A DNA stretch of 64,000 nt from Oryzicola mucosus (GCF_014534685.1 NZ_JACVVX010000006.1:1-64000); one strand, 5' to 3'. Positions 32,468-40,815 are shown, counted from the stretch's first letter. Program-made: numbers and translations. Notes: generated from the sequence alone by a model not told the origin.

Positions 32468-32823
32468 GCCGCCATACCCCTGTTCTCGAGGATGGTGACT
32501 TGGGAATGAAGGACATACCGAGCATGGTGGCCAGGGAATGCCCCACCGTGCGCCTCGTGGACTGTCTCGATCAGGAAGCCCAACCCACGAAGCTTGAAGA
32601 CATAATGCGAGTGTCGGGGTGCAGGGTGATCGACAGGCCTAACGCCGCGCTGGCCGGCAGCGATTAGTCGCTCGAGCATCCAAGCATCGCGACCGACGAC
32701 TTTAACCGTACCGCCATCCGGTTCGATCTTGGCAACCAACCTTAGTTGGCCGCGAGCGGGTTTTTTCTCGGCTGTGGCATTTTGTGATTTTCGAGACTCG
32801 GTGGTCCCTGCTATGGGTTCCAT
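32464..32823 (-). CDS. Winged-helix-like phage protein
   Basis: The product is 119 residues. GRDAWMLERLIAAGQRGVRP, then HSHYVFKLRGLGFLIETVHE and HARYVLHSQV fit a short winged-helix protein family common in prophages of Hyphomicrobiales. A DNA-binding role is likely, and it is one of the few candidates for a phage regulator in the early region. The first 35 residues are basic and probably unstructured. The start is the ATG at 32823, followed by a 70-base gap to the excisionase gene. Confidence 0.7.
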   Translation of the reverse strand: MEPIAGTTESRKSQNATAEKKPARGQLRLVAKIEPDGGTVKVVGRDAWMLERLIAAGQRGVRPVDHPAPRHSHYVFKLRGLGFLIETVHEAHGGAFPGHHARYVLHSQVTILENRGMAA

Positions 32824-32893
32824 TAGCTGTTTCCTCTGTGGGGAGGTTCAGTTGTGGGGAATGGGCGGGTCCGGTCGCCAAACTAGAACCCGT

Positions 32894-33088
32894 TCATTCT
32901 CCGGCTTGAATAGTGGCGTCTCCCTTGGGCAGGTTCTGCAACCAAGCGTCTGCGTCATTCTTCGCGATCAACCGCCTGCGTCCAGCTTTGCGGAACGCGA
33001 GCAGCCCATCTTTCATCTGCGAATATGCGTAGGTCCGCTCAATTCCGTAGGCGGCACAAAAATCGTCGACCGAATAAGCCTGCTGCAT
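32894..33088 (-). CDS. Excisionase-like helix-turn-helix protein
   Basis: The product is 64 residues of the MerR/HTH_17 type: YSVDDFCAAYGIERTYAYSQ, then GLLAFRKAGRRRLIAKNDAD and WLQNLP. Such proteins bend DNA at att sites and set the direction of integrase, and this one lies next to the integrase gene. The ATG at 33088 has GGAGAAAG about six bases upstream; the open frame to 33169 is not supported. A 21-base palindrome 31 bases upstream may be its operator. Confidence 0.8.
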   Translation of the reverse strand: MQQAYSVDDFCAAYGIERTYAYSQMKDGLLAFRKAGRRRLIAKNDADAWLQNLPKGDATIQAGE

Positions 33089-33118
33089 CTCTCTTTCTCC
33101 ATACGTGCGAATACTAGA

Positions 33119-33139
33119 GGCAAGAATACCATGCTTGCC
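33119..33139. promoter_or_regulatory. Palindrome upstream of the excisionase gene
   Basis: GGCAAG (33119-33124) and CTTGCC (33134-33139) flank nine bases, an operator-like dyad about 30 bases before the excisionase start. It could bind a repressor or the excisionase. No clear -35/-10 pair was fixed. Confidence 0.4.
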
Positions 33140-33271
33140 GAGTGGTTCGCTACATCTTGTGGCCTCCATACCCGTAATTCACAGGCCCCTTTTCACAGCG
33201 AAAGCAGCATGTTGACTTCCGGTTATCCCCAATCGTTCCACAGCCGCATCAAACCGCTTGACACACAACAT

Positions 33272-34618
33272 CTAGGTTCCGCTCCGCAGCGGAATGACTT
33301 TCTCTCCACCAGTTGAAATCAGGGGGATGACCGCGCCTGCCGCAAGGTCATCAAGCGCATCGACAATGGCGGCCGAGTAATGCGCCTCGACCATCGCCGC
33401 GCTGGTATCGTGTAGTGCCGCGACGAGGCGGACCGGGAGACCGCGCCGAAGCTGTCGGACGATGGACGAATGGCGCAGCGCGTATGGCACAACATCAGCC
33501 GGCAGGCCCGCCGCCTTCGTGATGTCGTGCCAAGGGCGGGCCATTTCTGCCGCGCGCCTCCAGGGGCCACGCTCGTCCCTCTCCCATCTGGGGGGTGTCG
33601 TGCCTGTGCCCTTAATCTGCTTGTGGCGCCACCGAAGTAGCAGCGGATCGGCACCACGCCGCCCGGCAATGGCAGGCCTCAACGCGGCTATGACGTCCTC
33701 GCCAACGCGAAAAGCGATATGTGAACTGGCCTTCGCTCCCTTGCCCTTCCGACTCGTCGGTATCATCAGGCGAGACTGGGCCGTCTGGACGTCCACGACT
33801 TTCATTCGAACGACTTGGGAAAACCGCGCTCCAGTTGCAGCAAGCACCGTCACCATCCGGGCTAGGTCGCCCTCCCAGCCACCATCAGCATCCACCCGGT
33901 GAGCCGCGTCGACAATGCGCCGAACGTCCGCATCCGATAAAGCTTGGTCGTCCCGAGCGACAGGCGACGAGTCCTCAGGCGCTGTCAGCCCGTTCTTGAT
34001 GACGATGACCGTCTCTGCGGGAAGGTGTTCCCGGTGACGCTTTGCCTCCGCGTTCAACGCGGCTTTGAAATCGTTGATCAGGCGGCGGACAGTCGAAGCC
34101 GCAAGCTCGCTTGGCAGGCCGTCCCGCCAACTGAGAAGGTCGCGTTCTTTAAGATTGTGCAATTTGATGTCGGCGATTTCGGCTCCCATGACGTGCTTAG
34201 TCATCCGTTGCCGAGCGTCGCTCTTTTCCTGTGGGCGCCCCGACTGACCGGCTGCACGACTGTCTCGCACGATCAGGTAGGCATCGACCGCGGCTCGAAC
34301 TGTGGCAACCGGCCCAGCTTCTGCCGCGGCCGCGTCCAACCTTCGCTGCGTCAGAAGCCGAGCAGCAGCCGCCTTAGCCTGCTCAAAGGTCAAGCAGTCC
34401 ACGCCGTCCGCCTTGACCGCATCGTCTGCTGTGCCAATGATTTCCTGTTTGTACTTCTGATCCCCGACATACCATCGGGCAAGCCAGCGTCCGCCGCGCG
34501 CGCCCTTCCGGTAGCCCAGATGCAAATCTGCCGCTATGCCACGCCAGTGCATCCCCTCCGGGAGTTTTTTCCTAGCCGCAGGGGTGGAGATTTTTGCTTC
34601 TTGGACAGTCTTAGCCAT
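33272..34618 (-). CDS. Tyrosine-type phage integrase
   Basis: The product is 448 residues. It has the N-terminal arm-binding region (LGYRKGARGGRWLARWYVG), a core-binding part and a C-terminal catalytic domain with R265 (ATGARFSQVV), a lysine around 291, R382 in YALRHSSIVRQL, H403 (LHDTSAAMV) and the nucleophile Y414 (EAHYS). The usual histidine two residues before L-R is tyrosine (Y379). It inserts and excises the phage at the tRNA-Glu site, 143 bases from its start. A TTCCGCT/AGCGGAA hairpin (33277-33294) spans the end of the gene without a T run. Confidence 0.93.
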   Translation of the reverse strand: MAKTVQEAKISTPAARKKLPEGMHWRGIAADLHLGYRKGARGGRWLARWYVGDQKYKQEIIGTADDAVKADGVDCLTFEQAKAAAARLLTQRRLDAAAAEAGPVATVRAAVDAYLIVRDSRAAGQSGRPQEKSDARQRMTKHVMGAEIADIKLHNLKERDLLSWRDGLPSELAASTVRRLINDFKAALNAEAKRHREHLPAETVIVIKNGLTAPEDSSPVARDDQALSDADVRRIVDAAHRVDADGGWEGDLARMVTVLAATGARFSQVVRMKVVDVQTAQSRLMIPTSRKGKGAKASSHIAFRVGEDVIAALRPAIAGRRGADPLLLRWRHKQIKGTGTTPPRWERDERGPWRRAAEMARPWHDITKAAGLPADVVPYALRHSSIVRQLRRGLPVRLVAALHDTSAAMVEAHYSAAIVDALDDLAAGAVIPLISTGGEKVIPLRSGT

Positions 34619-34636
34619 GTGGGGAGGGTCCGATGC

Positions 34637-34656
34637 GTCAAATATCTGTCAAATAT
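34637..34656. repeat. Direct repeats, possible integrase arm-type sites
   Basis: GTCAAATAT occurs at 34637-34645 and again at 34648-34656, an 11-base period or one helical turn, in the 140 bases between the integrase start and the att core. This is the expected place for integrase arm or excisionase binding sites. Confidence 0.45.
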
Positions 34657-34760
34657 ACGCCGACGAATACACCCGGACAACAGCGACCGAGCCAGAACAC
34701 AGAGAAAACTTAAGCGGAACAGAAGGGGACACTAGCGGATTGTCGGCCTTAAAATAACGA

Positions 34761-34806
34761 CCCTTTCACGGCGGTAACAGGGGTTCGATTCCCCTTGGGC
34801 GTACCA
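34761..34806 (+). repeat. attR: 3' fragment of a tRNA-Glu gene
   Basis: The 46 bases begin in the anticodon loop (CCCTTTCACGGCGG, anticodon TTC) and continue through the variable region and T arm (AGGGG TTCGATT CCCCT) to the acceptor strand TGGGCGT, A and CCA. Upstream of 34761 the sequence no longer fits a tRNA: the 5' half of the anticodon stem is not matched. This is what remains at one end when a phage integrates into the 3' half of a tRNA gene; the intact tRNA should be at the other end. Confidence 0.88.
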
Positions 34807-35064
34807 GGTTTTTCTCTCTATCTATTTCATATATTTCGAGGCGGAGGCTGCATTGAGGCTGTCTCTTTCGTCGATAGCTCTCTTCGCCGCTCAAGCCGTT
34901 TCAGGTGCAAGCAGCCCTTGTCAGCGGTATCAGTTACATTCGATACTGCCTCACGCTTTGCCCAGCATTCCGCCGTTACATCGGAACTTATAAAGCACGT
35001 CCTCCATAAGCGGCGCGCACAAGCGCGCAGCCTTGAATGAACTCTCTATCGGACGGAGGTGTCC

Positions 35065-35466
35065 ATGCCTGCAATCATCGAATCGTTGCTGCGCGCAACG
35101 TGGTTCGGCTATCTCGCGCGAATCGTTCTTACGTATATGTTCTGGGCCAGCGGCCTTGCGAAGCTGATCGACTTCGATGCCGGCGTCGCGGAGATGGCAC
35201 ATTTCGGCCTTGAGCCGGCGGTGTTTTTCAACGTTGCCACACTCGCTGTGCAGTTGGTCGGCTCAGTCCTCATCATCTTGAACAAGTGGACCTGGCTTGG
35301 CGCCGGCGCGCTTGCCGTGTTCACGGCACTGACCATCCCCATCGCCCATAATTTCTGGGCGATGGAGGAGCCTATGAAAACCTTGGAGTTCTATGTCGTC
35401 ATGGAGCACATAACCGTCATCGGCGCTCTGATGGTGGTCGCCTACGCCTCCGTGCGCAAATCATGA
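35065..35466 (+). CDS. DoxX-family membrane protein
   Basis: The product is 133 residues with four membrane helices: IVLTYMFWASGLAKLIDF, VATLAVQLVGSVLIIL, AGALAVFTALTIPIAH, and a last ITVIGALMVVAYASV. The pattern F-x-ASGLAKL and PIAHNFW is typical of DoxX/DoxD-like proteins of proteobacteria, whose role is mostly unknown (some belong to quinol-oxidising or oxidative stress complexes). The start at 35065 is preceded by GGAGG at good spacing; a GTG two codons upstream is less likely. It is the first chromosomal gene after the prophage, following 250 bases with no gene. Confidence 0.8.
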   Translation: MPAIIESLLRATWFGYLARIVLTYMFWASGLAKLIDFDAGVAEMAHFGLEPAVFFNVATLAVQLVGSVLIILNKWTWLGAGALAVFTALTIPIAHNFWAMEEPMKTLEFYVVMEHITVIGALMVVAYASVRKS

Positions 35467-35505
35467 CGGAAGACCGCCGCGTGGGGCTCGCGCGGCTCAC
35501 ATTCG

Positions 35506-35811
35506 TCAGTCGTCTCGCCTGATCATCTCGTAGGAACTGTCGAGCCCGCCGGGAACCTCATCGGGCACGACCAGGGCGAGCTGTTCGCGGTCGAAAATTT
35601 CGAACCAATCGTCCCACTCGACCAGATCATATCCGCCGGCGTTCGGTGGCCGTTCAGGACGGTCCTGATCCTGATAGGCGGCCTGGTCGAAGACGATCCG
35701 GAGCATCGATTGCGTGCCGCTTTCAGGCGAAATGTCGACGATCGCTGGTGACCCCATACGCGCTGCGGCCCAGGTTCTGACGGCTTCGTGGTCGGTCAGG
35801 GTAACGGACAT
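35506..35811 (-). CDS. Conserved protein of unknown function
   Basis: The product is 101 residues, acidic, with no signal peptide or membrane helix. It begins MSVTLTDHEAVRTWAAARMG and contains a Trp-rich segment (YDLVEWDDWFEIFDREQLAL). No domain was recognised. It is transcribed alone, convergent with the DoxX gene. GGAAAC-type sequence precedes the start. Confidence 0.55.
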   Translation of the reverse strand: MSVTLTDHEAVRTWAAARMGSPAIVDISPESGTQSMLRIVFDQAAYQDQDRPERPPNAGGYDLVEWDDWFEIFDREQLALVVPDEVPGGLDSSYEMIRRDD

Positions 35812-35983
35812 GATGTTTCCTCTAAAATTTCAGAATGGGCCGTGATCGGCCCATTATACAAGCGCCGCAGACGCAAAAGGCTCCATGCGTCTAACTATTT
35901 CAATACTGACCTCCTTCCACAGACAAGAGCCATTTCCGGTCTCCATCAACCGAGCCTTAAGCGATTGGGTGCACACTCCCATC

Positions 35984-36667
35984 ATGATCGGACTCGGATT
36001 GCCAAAACTGAGATGGTTGTTGCTGGGCGCGCTGGCCGCCGGCGGCTGGGCGATGACCCAGGATCCACCTTCGAGCTTTCGGCCGAAACCCGTCAATCGC
36101 AATGCAGCAGTAGAAGCTTCTGCCCGCCCTGCTCCTAAACCGGCGGGATCCGTGCAACGCATGCCGACGCCGCCAACTCCGGCGGCGAAGCCTAAGGCTG
36201 CCGCGACCACCGACAAAACCGGCGTCGCCGCCCGCCCGGCGAGACCTGTGCCGCAGACCGCGCCGAGAAAGCCCATCGTTGCAGAGCGGCGACCGCAGGA
36301 GGCTGTTATTCGCCAGGCCATGCCACTACAGACGGTGCCTGCGCCGCGACCACAGACCACGGCGTCGATTGCTCCATCGAAACCCGTCCCACGCCCATCG
36401 GCGAAGCCGGCTTCGACTGCCGAGATTGTCTATGCCCGCACAGCCGTCAATCTGCGGCAGCGCGCCAATACGTCGTCGCCGGTGCTTGCCCGCTTGCAAA
36501 AGGGTGCGGCGGCAACTGTCTATGCGCGGGATGGAAAGTGGCTTTTGGTGTCGACCGGCGATGGCCGCGGCTGGGTTCATTCAGACCATCTGCTCACACC
36601 CGACCCCGATGCGCCGAGACCCAAGAAAGCTCTGTCCGCTCCCTCCCGCCCCGCTTCGGCAGGCTAG
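35984..36667 (+). CDS. Bacterial SH3-domain protein
   Basis: The product is about 227 residues. An N-terminal hydrophobic segment (LRWLLLGALAAGGWAM) anchors or exports it. Residues about 25-140 are a Pro/Ala/Lys/Arg linker of low complexity. The C-terminal 65 residues form a bacterial SH3 domain: ARTAVNLRQRANTSSPVLAR and GKWLLVSTGDGRGWVHSDHL. Such domains often bind peptidoglycan or proteins in the periplasm. The frame is open from 35885, but the ATG at 35984 gives a normal N-terminal anchor. It stands alone before a strong hairpin. Confidence 0.7.
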   Translation: MIGLGLPKLRWLLLGALAAGGWAMTQDPPSSFRPKPVNRNAAVEASARPAPKPAGSVQRMPTPPTPAAKPKAAATTDKTGVAARPARPVPQTAPRKPIVAERRPQEAVIRQAMPLQTVPAPRPQTTASIAPSKPVPRPSAKPASTAEIVYARTAVNLRQRANTSSPVLARLQKGAAATVYARDGKWLLVSTGDGRGWVHSDHLLTPDPDAPRPKKALSAPSRPASAG

Positions 36668-36700
36668 CGCAACGGCGATGTGAGCGTGGAACCAGTCAAA

Positions 36701-36739
36701 GTGGCGGGTTCAAGACGCTTGTGGGTTGAATCCCGCCAC
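36701..36739. repeat. Strong imperfect hairpin between the SH3 gene and map
   Basis: GTGGCGGG plus TTCAA (36701-36713) pairs with TTGAA plus CCCGCCAC (36726-36739) with one bulged T. There is no T run after it on either strand, so it is not a standard terminator. It lies 74 bases before the map start and could be an RNA processing or protein-binding element. Confidence 0.5.
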
Positions 36740-36812
36740 AGACAATGCCAAATCTCTAGTAACAGTTAGCGGATTTTCCGCGCGATCCCTTTCTCATCCC
36801 GGCATTGTATCC

Positions 36813-37640
36813 ATGGTCACCTATCTCGACGCCGACACGGCTCCGCTTCGCAACACCGGCCAGATACGGCTTTATGGCGCCGAGGCCTTCGAAGGCATGC
36901 GCAAGGCGTGTGCGCTCACCTCGCGATGCCTTGACGAGCTTGCAGCAATCGTCGCGCCCGGCGTGACTACGAACACGATCGACCGCTTCGTCTTCGAGTT
37001 CGGCATGGACAATGGCGCGTTGCCTGCCACGTTGAATTACCGCGGCTACACGAAGTCGACCTGTACCTCCATCAACCATGTCGTCTGTCATGGCATTCCC
37101 GACGACAAACCGCTGCGCGACGGGGACATCGTCAATATCGACGTCACCTATATCCTCGACGGCTGGCATGGCGACTCGAGCCGGATGTATCCGGTCGGTA
37201 CGATCAAGCGCGCGGCCGAGCGCCTGATGGAAGTCACCCATGAATGCCTGATGCGCGGCATCGCCGCGATCAAGCCAGGCATTCGCACAGGCGCCATCGG
37301 CGCCGCGATCCAGACCTATGCCGAAGCGGAGCGCTGCTCGGTCGTGCGCGACTTCTGCGGCCATGGTGTTGGACGACTGTTCCACGACGCGCCGAACATC
37401 CTGCATTACGGTACGCCCAATGAGGGCGTCGAGATGCGCGAGGGCATGATTTTCACCGTGGAGCCGATGATCAATCTCGGCCGGCCGCATGTGAAAGTGC
37501 TGTCGGACGGCTGGACCGCAGTCACGCGTGACCGTTCGCTGTCCGCGCAATACGAACACACGATCGGCGTGACCAAGGACGGTTGCGAGATTTTTACGCT
37601 CTCGCAAAATGGGCTCGACCGACCGGGCCTGCCCTCTTAA
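36813..37640 (+). CDS. map: Methionine aminopeptidase, type I
   Basis: The product is 275 residues and removes the initiator methionine from new proteins. The metal ligands are all visible: D in VNIDVTYILDG, D in WHGDSSRMYP, H in CGHGVGRLFHD, E in FTVEPMINLG and E in QYEHTIGV. The substrate-binding histidine in NHVVCHGIP is also present. The start at 36813 (MVTYLDADTAPLRNTGQ) follows rhizobial homologues; the upstream ATG at 36726 lies in a hairpin and would add 29 unlike residues. radC follows 48 bases downstream on the same strand. Confidence 0.93.
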   Translation: MVTYLDADTAPLRNTGQIRLYGAEAFEGMRKACALTSRCLDELAAIVAPGVTTNTIDRFVFEFGMDNGALPATLNYRGYTKSTCTSINHVVCHGIPDDKPLRDGDIVNIDVTYILDGWHGDSSRMYPVGTIKRAAERLMEVTHECLMRGIAAIKPGIRTGAIGAAIQTYAEAERCSVVRDFCGHGVGRLFHDAPNILHYGTPNEGVEMREGMIFTVEPMINLGRPHVKVLSDGWTAVTRDRSLSAQYEHTIGVTKDGCEIFTLSQNGLDRPGLPS

Positions 37641-37688
37641 GATTGCAGGGCGCCGGCTATCTCGGCGCTTGCGCGAGGGGCAAGGCGC

Positions 37689-38453
37689 ATGAGCGAAGGC
37701 GACGAGGACGAGCGCGGTTTCTTTGGCGAACGCTTTGCCGTGCCAACGCCACTTCCAATCTCCCAGCCGCCGGAAGCACCCAAGCCGCATTATCTTGGAC
37801 ACCGCGACCGTTTGCGGGAACGCTTCGCGGCTGTCGGCGCAGAGGCCATGGCCGACTATGAACTGCTGGAGCTTTTGCTTTTCAGATTGATCCCTCGCGC
37901 CGACACCAAGCCGGTTGCAAAGGCCTTGCTGATGCGCTTTGGATCGATTTCCGAAGTCCTGGGCGCCCCGGTCGCCTTGCTGCAAGAGGTGAAGGGCATC
38001 GGACCATCGGTCGCGCTGGATTTGAAGATCATCGCAGCCACCGCGCGCAAGATGGCACGGGGCGAGATCGCGAAACGCGAAATCCTGTCCTCATGGACGC
38101 AGGTCCTGGAATACTGCCGTACGGCCATGGCTTTCGAGCAGCGCGAACAATTCCGCATTCTCTTCCTCGACAAGAAGAACACGCTGATCGCAGATGAGGT
38201 GCAGCAGACCGGAACGGTGGACCACACGCCGGTCTATCCGCGCGAGGTCATAAAACGAGCTTTGGAATTGTCAGCGACGGCTTTGATTTTGCTGCACAAT
38301 CATCCGTCAGGGGACCCGACGCCCTCTCGTGCCGATATCGACATGACCAAAACCATCATCGACATAGCAAAGCCGCTCGGCATCTCCATTCACGATCATA
38401 TCATCATCGGGCGGCACGGCGTGGCAAGCATGAAAGGTCTGCAGCTCATCTGA
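37689..38453 (+). CDS. radC: RadC family JAB/MPN-domain protein
   Basis: The product is 254 residues. The N-terminal part has a helix-hairpin-helix-like region ([17 protein letters not shown]). The C-terminal JAB1/MPN domain carries the metal motif [14 protein letters not shown] with [20 protein letters not shown] before it. The family was linked to DNA repair, but the assignment of radC to radiation repair in E. coli was later withdrawn, so the role is unknown. It lies after map and is followed by a bidirectional terminator. Confidence 0.92.
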   Translation: MSEGDEDERGFFGERFAVPTPLPISQPPEAPKPHYLGHRDRLRERFAAVGAEAMADYELLELLLFRLIPRADTKPVAKALLMRFGSISEVLGAPVALLQEVKGIGPSVALDLKIIAATARKMARGEIAKREILSSWTQVLEYCRTAMAFEQREQFRILFLDKKNTLIADEVQQTGTVDHTPVYPREVIKRALELSATALILLHNHPSGDPTPSRADIDMTKTIIDIAKPLGISIHDHIIIGRHGVASMKGLQLI

Positions 38454-38488
38454 GCCAGACATTCGTAAGTTGAAACTTACAAACAAAA

Positions 38489-38514
38489 AGCCCGCCGGTT
38501 TCCGCCGACGGGCT
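38489..38514. terminator. Bidirectional terminator between radC and tig
   Basis: AGCCCG (38489-38494) pairs with CGGGCT (38509-38514) around CCGG-rich bases; T runs follow on both strands (CTTTTC on plus, TTTTTGTTTG on minus). It serves the convergent radC and tig genes. Confidence 0.85.
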
Positions 38515-38536
38515 CTTTTCTAAATTGAATTGACGC

Positions 38537-40021
38537 TTATTCGGCGTCAGCGTCCTTGGCTGCCTTTTTCTTGGAAGCAGCCTTCTTCTTGGGCTCCTCG
38601 CCTTCGGCCGCTTCGGTCTTTTCAGCTGCTGCCTTCTTGCCAGCCTTCTTGGCCGGCTTGCTCTCTTCGGACTCAGCTGCGTCGTCGTCCTCGGCCATCA
38701 GCTGTTCCTTGCTGACCTTTTCGTCCGTGACGGCAATCTGCGACAACAGGTGATCGACGACTTTTTCCTCGAACAGCGGCGCGCGCAGGTTGACCATGGC
38801 CGACGGATTGTTGCGATAGAACTCGAACACTTCCTGCTGCTGGCTGGCCGGATAGCGGCGGATCGTCTCGAACAAGCCGCGCTGCATTTCCTCATCGGAA
38901 ACGGTGACGCCAGCTTTCTCGCCGATCTCGGCAAGCACGAGTCCGAGACGGACGCGACGCTCTGCCAAGCGCTGGTATTCGGCGCGGGCTTCTTCCTCGG
39001 TCGTCTCTTCGTCTTCGAAAGTACGGCCGGCGGCCTCGAGATCGCGCGACACCTGCGACCATATGTTGTTGAATTCGGCTTCGATCAGCTTGGACGGCGC
39101 TTCGAACTTGTAGGCTTGATCGAGTTGGTCGAGCAGCTGACGCTTCACCTTCTGGCGGGTCATGGCGCCGAACTGGTTCTCGATCTGGCCGCGCACGATC
39201 TCGCGCAGCTTCTCGAGCGATTCGAGGCCCAGGGTCTTGGCGGTCTCGTCGTTGATTTCCAATTCGCCCGGCTTGGAGACTTCCTTGACGGTGACTTCGA
39301 AGGTGGCTTCTTTGCCCGACAAATGCGTGGCCTGATAGTTCTCCGGGAAGGTTACGGTGACGGTCTTCTCGTCGCCGGCCTTAGCGCCGATGAGCTGCTC
39401 TTCGAAACCGGGGATGAATTCCTTGGAACCCAGCACGAGCGGCTGGTCGGACCCTGCGCCGCCGTCGAAGGCAACGCCGTCGATCTTGCCGAGATAGTCG
39501 ATGGTGACGCGGTCACCCTCTTCGGCCGCGCCGTCCTTGGGCTCGAACGAGCGGGACGATTCGGCAACGCGCTTGACCTGTTCGTCGACTTCGCTCTCCG
39601 GCACGTCGTAAACTTGGCGTGTAACGCTGATCTTCGACGCGTCCTGAATCTCGATCGCGGGGATGACTTCGTAGGACAGCTCGAATTCGAAATCCGCGCC
39701 GCCGGCCAGGATCTTCTCGGCTTCCTTCTCGTCCTCGGTCATCTTGACTTCAGGCTGCATGGCAGCCTTCTCGCCGCGCTCGGCGATGATGTTGCGGGTC
39801 GAGTCGCTGAGGATCTCGTTGACGACCTCAGCCATGAAAGATTTGCCGTACATCTTGCGGATATGCTGCAGCGGCACTTTGCCAGGACGGAAGCCATTGA
39901 TCTTCACCTTGTCCTTGGCGTCGGTAAGCCGCTTGGCAAGACGGGCTTCCATATCGCCAGCAGGCACGGTGACCTTGATCTCGCGCTTGAGGCCGGAATT
40001 GAGCGTTTCGGTGACCTGCAT
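38537..40021 (-). CDS. tig: Trigger factor
   Basis: The product is 494 residues. The N-terminal ribosome-binding domain has the signature [17 protein letters not shown]. The middle FKBP-type prolyl isomerase domain contains [17 protein letters not shown] and [20 protein letters not shown]. The C-terminal chaperone arms follow, with a lysine/alanine/glutamate-rich tail of about 60 residues ([13 protein letters not shown]) that is typical of alphaproteobacteria. It binds nascent chains at the ribosome exit. A second in-frame ATG three bases upstream is possible. It is transcribed alone. Confidence 0.95.
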   Translation of the reverse strand: MQVTETLNSGLKREIKVTVPAGDMEARLAKRLTDAKDKVKINGFRPGKVPLQHIRKMYGKSFMAEVVNEILSDSTRNIIAERGEKAAMQPEVKMTEDEKEAEKILAGGADFEFELSYEVIPAIEIQDASKISVTRQVYDVPESEVDEQVKRVAESSRSFEPKDGAAEEGDRVTIDYLGKIDGVAFDGGAGSDQPLVLGSKEFIPGFEEQLIGAKAGDEKTVTVTFPENYQATHLSGKEATFEVTVKEVSKPGELEINDETAKTLGLESLEKLREIVRGQIENQFGAMTRQKVKRQLLDQLDQAYKFEAPSKLIEAEFNNIWSQVSRDLEAAGRTFEDEETTEEEARAEYQRLAERRVRLGLVLAEIGEKAGVTVSDEEMQRGLFETIRRYPASQQQEVFEFYRNNPSAMVNLRAPLFEEKVVDHLLSQIAVTDEKVSKEQLMAEDDDAAESEESKPAKKAGKKAAAEKTEAAEGEEPKKKAASKKKAAKDADAE

Positions 40022-40024
40022 CAT

Positions 40025-40365
40025 AAAACCTTTGTTATCGTCAACTGGCGCGGCGAAATCGGCTCCTGCCGTTCAGCCTGCCGGAATTCCTTTGCCGGGG
40101 TGGCTTCGAAGTCGTAACCAGAAATCCGGATTCGCTGCAAAGCTCACCGGCATCCCACTGCAACGAAAAATTCGATAAGTGCTTGTTATAGCTTGTTTTT
40201 ATCGCAGTCTTCTGATTGCAGGCAGTTACAATCCTCCGTCTTCGACTGGCCTTTTGTCATAGACGTTGCAAATTTTCAACCATCTTCGACTTTTCAGCCC
40301 GTTTCCCGCAGATTTCCGCCCCTACATTGACAGAATGATGGCGACATGAGATTGGGCGTCACAAT
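40025..40365. other. Intergenic region between tig and tRNA-Leu
   Basis: This 341-base stretch has no supported gene. It holds the leader of tig on the minus strand and the promoter region of the tRNA gene. A TTGACA at 40327-40332, about 28 bases before the likely transcription start, is a good -35 box for the tRNA; the -10 is weak. Nothing else was recognised. Confidence 0.5.
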
Positions 40366-40450
40366 GCGGATGTGGCGGAACTGGTAGACGCCCTGGATTT
40401 AGGTTCCAGTGCCGAAAGGCGTGTAGGTTCGATTCCTATCATCCGCACCA
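40366..40450 (+). tRNA. tRNA-Leu(UAG)
   Basis: The 85-base gene folds as a class II tRNA. The acceptor GCGGATG pairs with CATCCGC before ACCA; the D arm is GGCGGAACTGGTAGACGCC; the anticodon arm is CTGGA TTTAGGT TCCAG with anticodon TAG; the long variable arm is TGCCGAAAGGCGT; the T arm has GGTTCGATTCC. The CCA is encoded. The discriminator A and the variable arm are those of leucine tRNAs. Confidence 0.97.
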
Positions 40451-40815
40451 TTTTCCCGTCTTTTCTTCCGACTAACAAATTGTTTTAATTACACAATTAC
40501 TCATGCCGTTTTGTTAAGGCGTGCGTTTTCTGGTTTTGCTGGCCACAAAAGGCGGTAAAGACGGGCCACAATACCCTCATTCAGCGCTCCATAACGATCG
40601 CATCGACACCGTTCATCCGCCTGAGTAGCCTCGAAAGTACCGTTCGGTGAACTGAGAGACGACCTATCGCCGCATAACTACCGATTAAAGGTAAGTTGCT
40701 TTACCAGCGACTGATGTGGAAGAAATTATAGCGACATATCAGATGGTTGTACCCCGGCGACAGCTCCCATGATGATTTGCGGTCGTGTGCCGCCTCAGCC
40801 GACTTGCAAGGGCCT
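40451..40815. other. Intergenic region after tRNA-Leu
   Basis: No gene is supported in these 365 bases. A T-rich stretch (40451-40468) directly after the tRNA may end its transcript. A/T-rich AATTGT (40478-40483) and ACAATT (40493-40498) form a six-base dyad. The frame of the downstream methyltransferase extends to 40747 but the early residues look non-coding. Confidence 0.4.

Larger units (their letters stand above)
1..34806. mobile_element. Prophage, HK97-like siphovirus, left end outside the window
   Basis: A nearly complete siphoviral gene set lies here: integrase, excisionase, terminase pair, HK97 portal, protease and capsid, connectors, tail tube, frameshifted tail chaperone, tape measure protein, tail tip, fibres and endolysin. 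The right edge is set by a 3' tRNA-Glu fragment ending at 34806. No matching att copy was seen in the first 700 bases, so the left end is probably beyond base 1; it is also possible that the first few hundred bases are host DNA. Gene order is intact and the structural genes show no frame breaks, apart from one programmed frameshift, so the prophage may be inducible. No CI-type repressor or replication gene was recognised. Confidence 0.93.

Noticed and set aside
33277-33294. Intrinsic terminator for the integrase gene
   Set aside because: The stem is good, but no T run follows on the minus strand.
34795-35040. An 81-codon frame starting inside the att site
   Set aside because: It begins in the tRNA fragment, has no ribosome binding site and no family-like sequence; the stretch is best read as the non-coding junction before the DoxX gene.
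36756-37985. A 409-codon minus-strand frame opposite map and radC
   Set aside because: Both map and radC are certain by active-site motifs, and the antisense frame shows no protein-like features.
38750-40117. A 455-codon plus-strand frame opposite trigger factor
   Set aside because: Trigger factor on the minus strand is certain from its domains; the other frame is its shadow.
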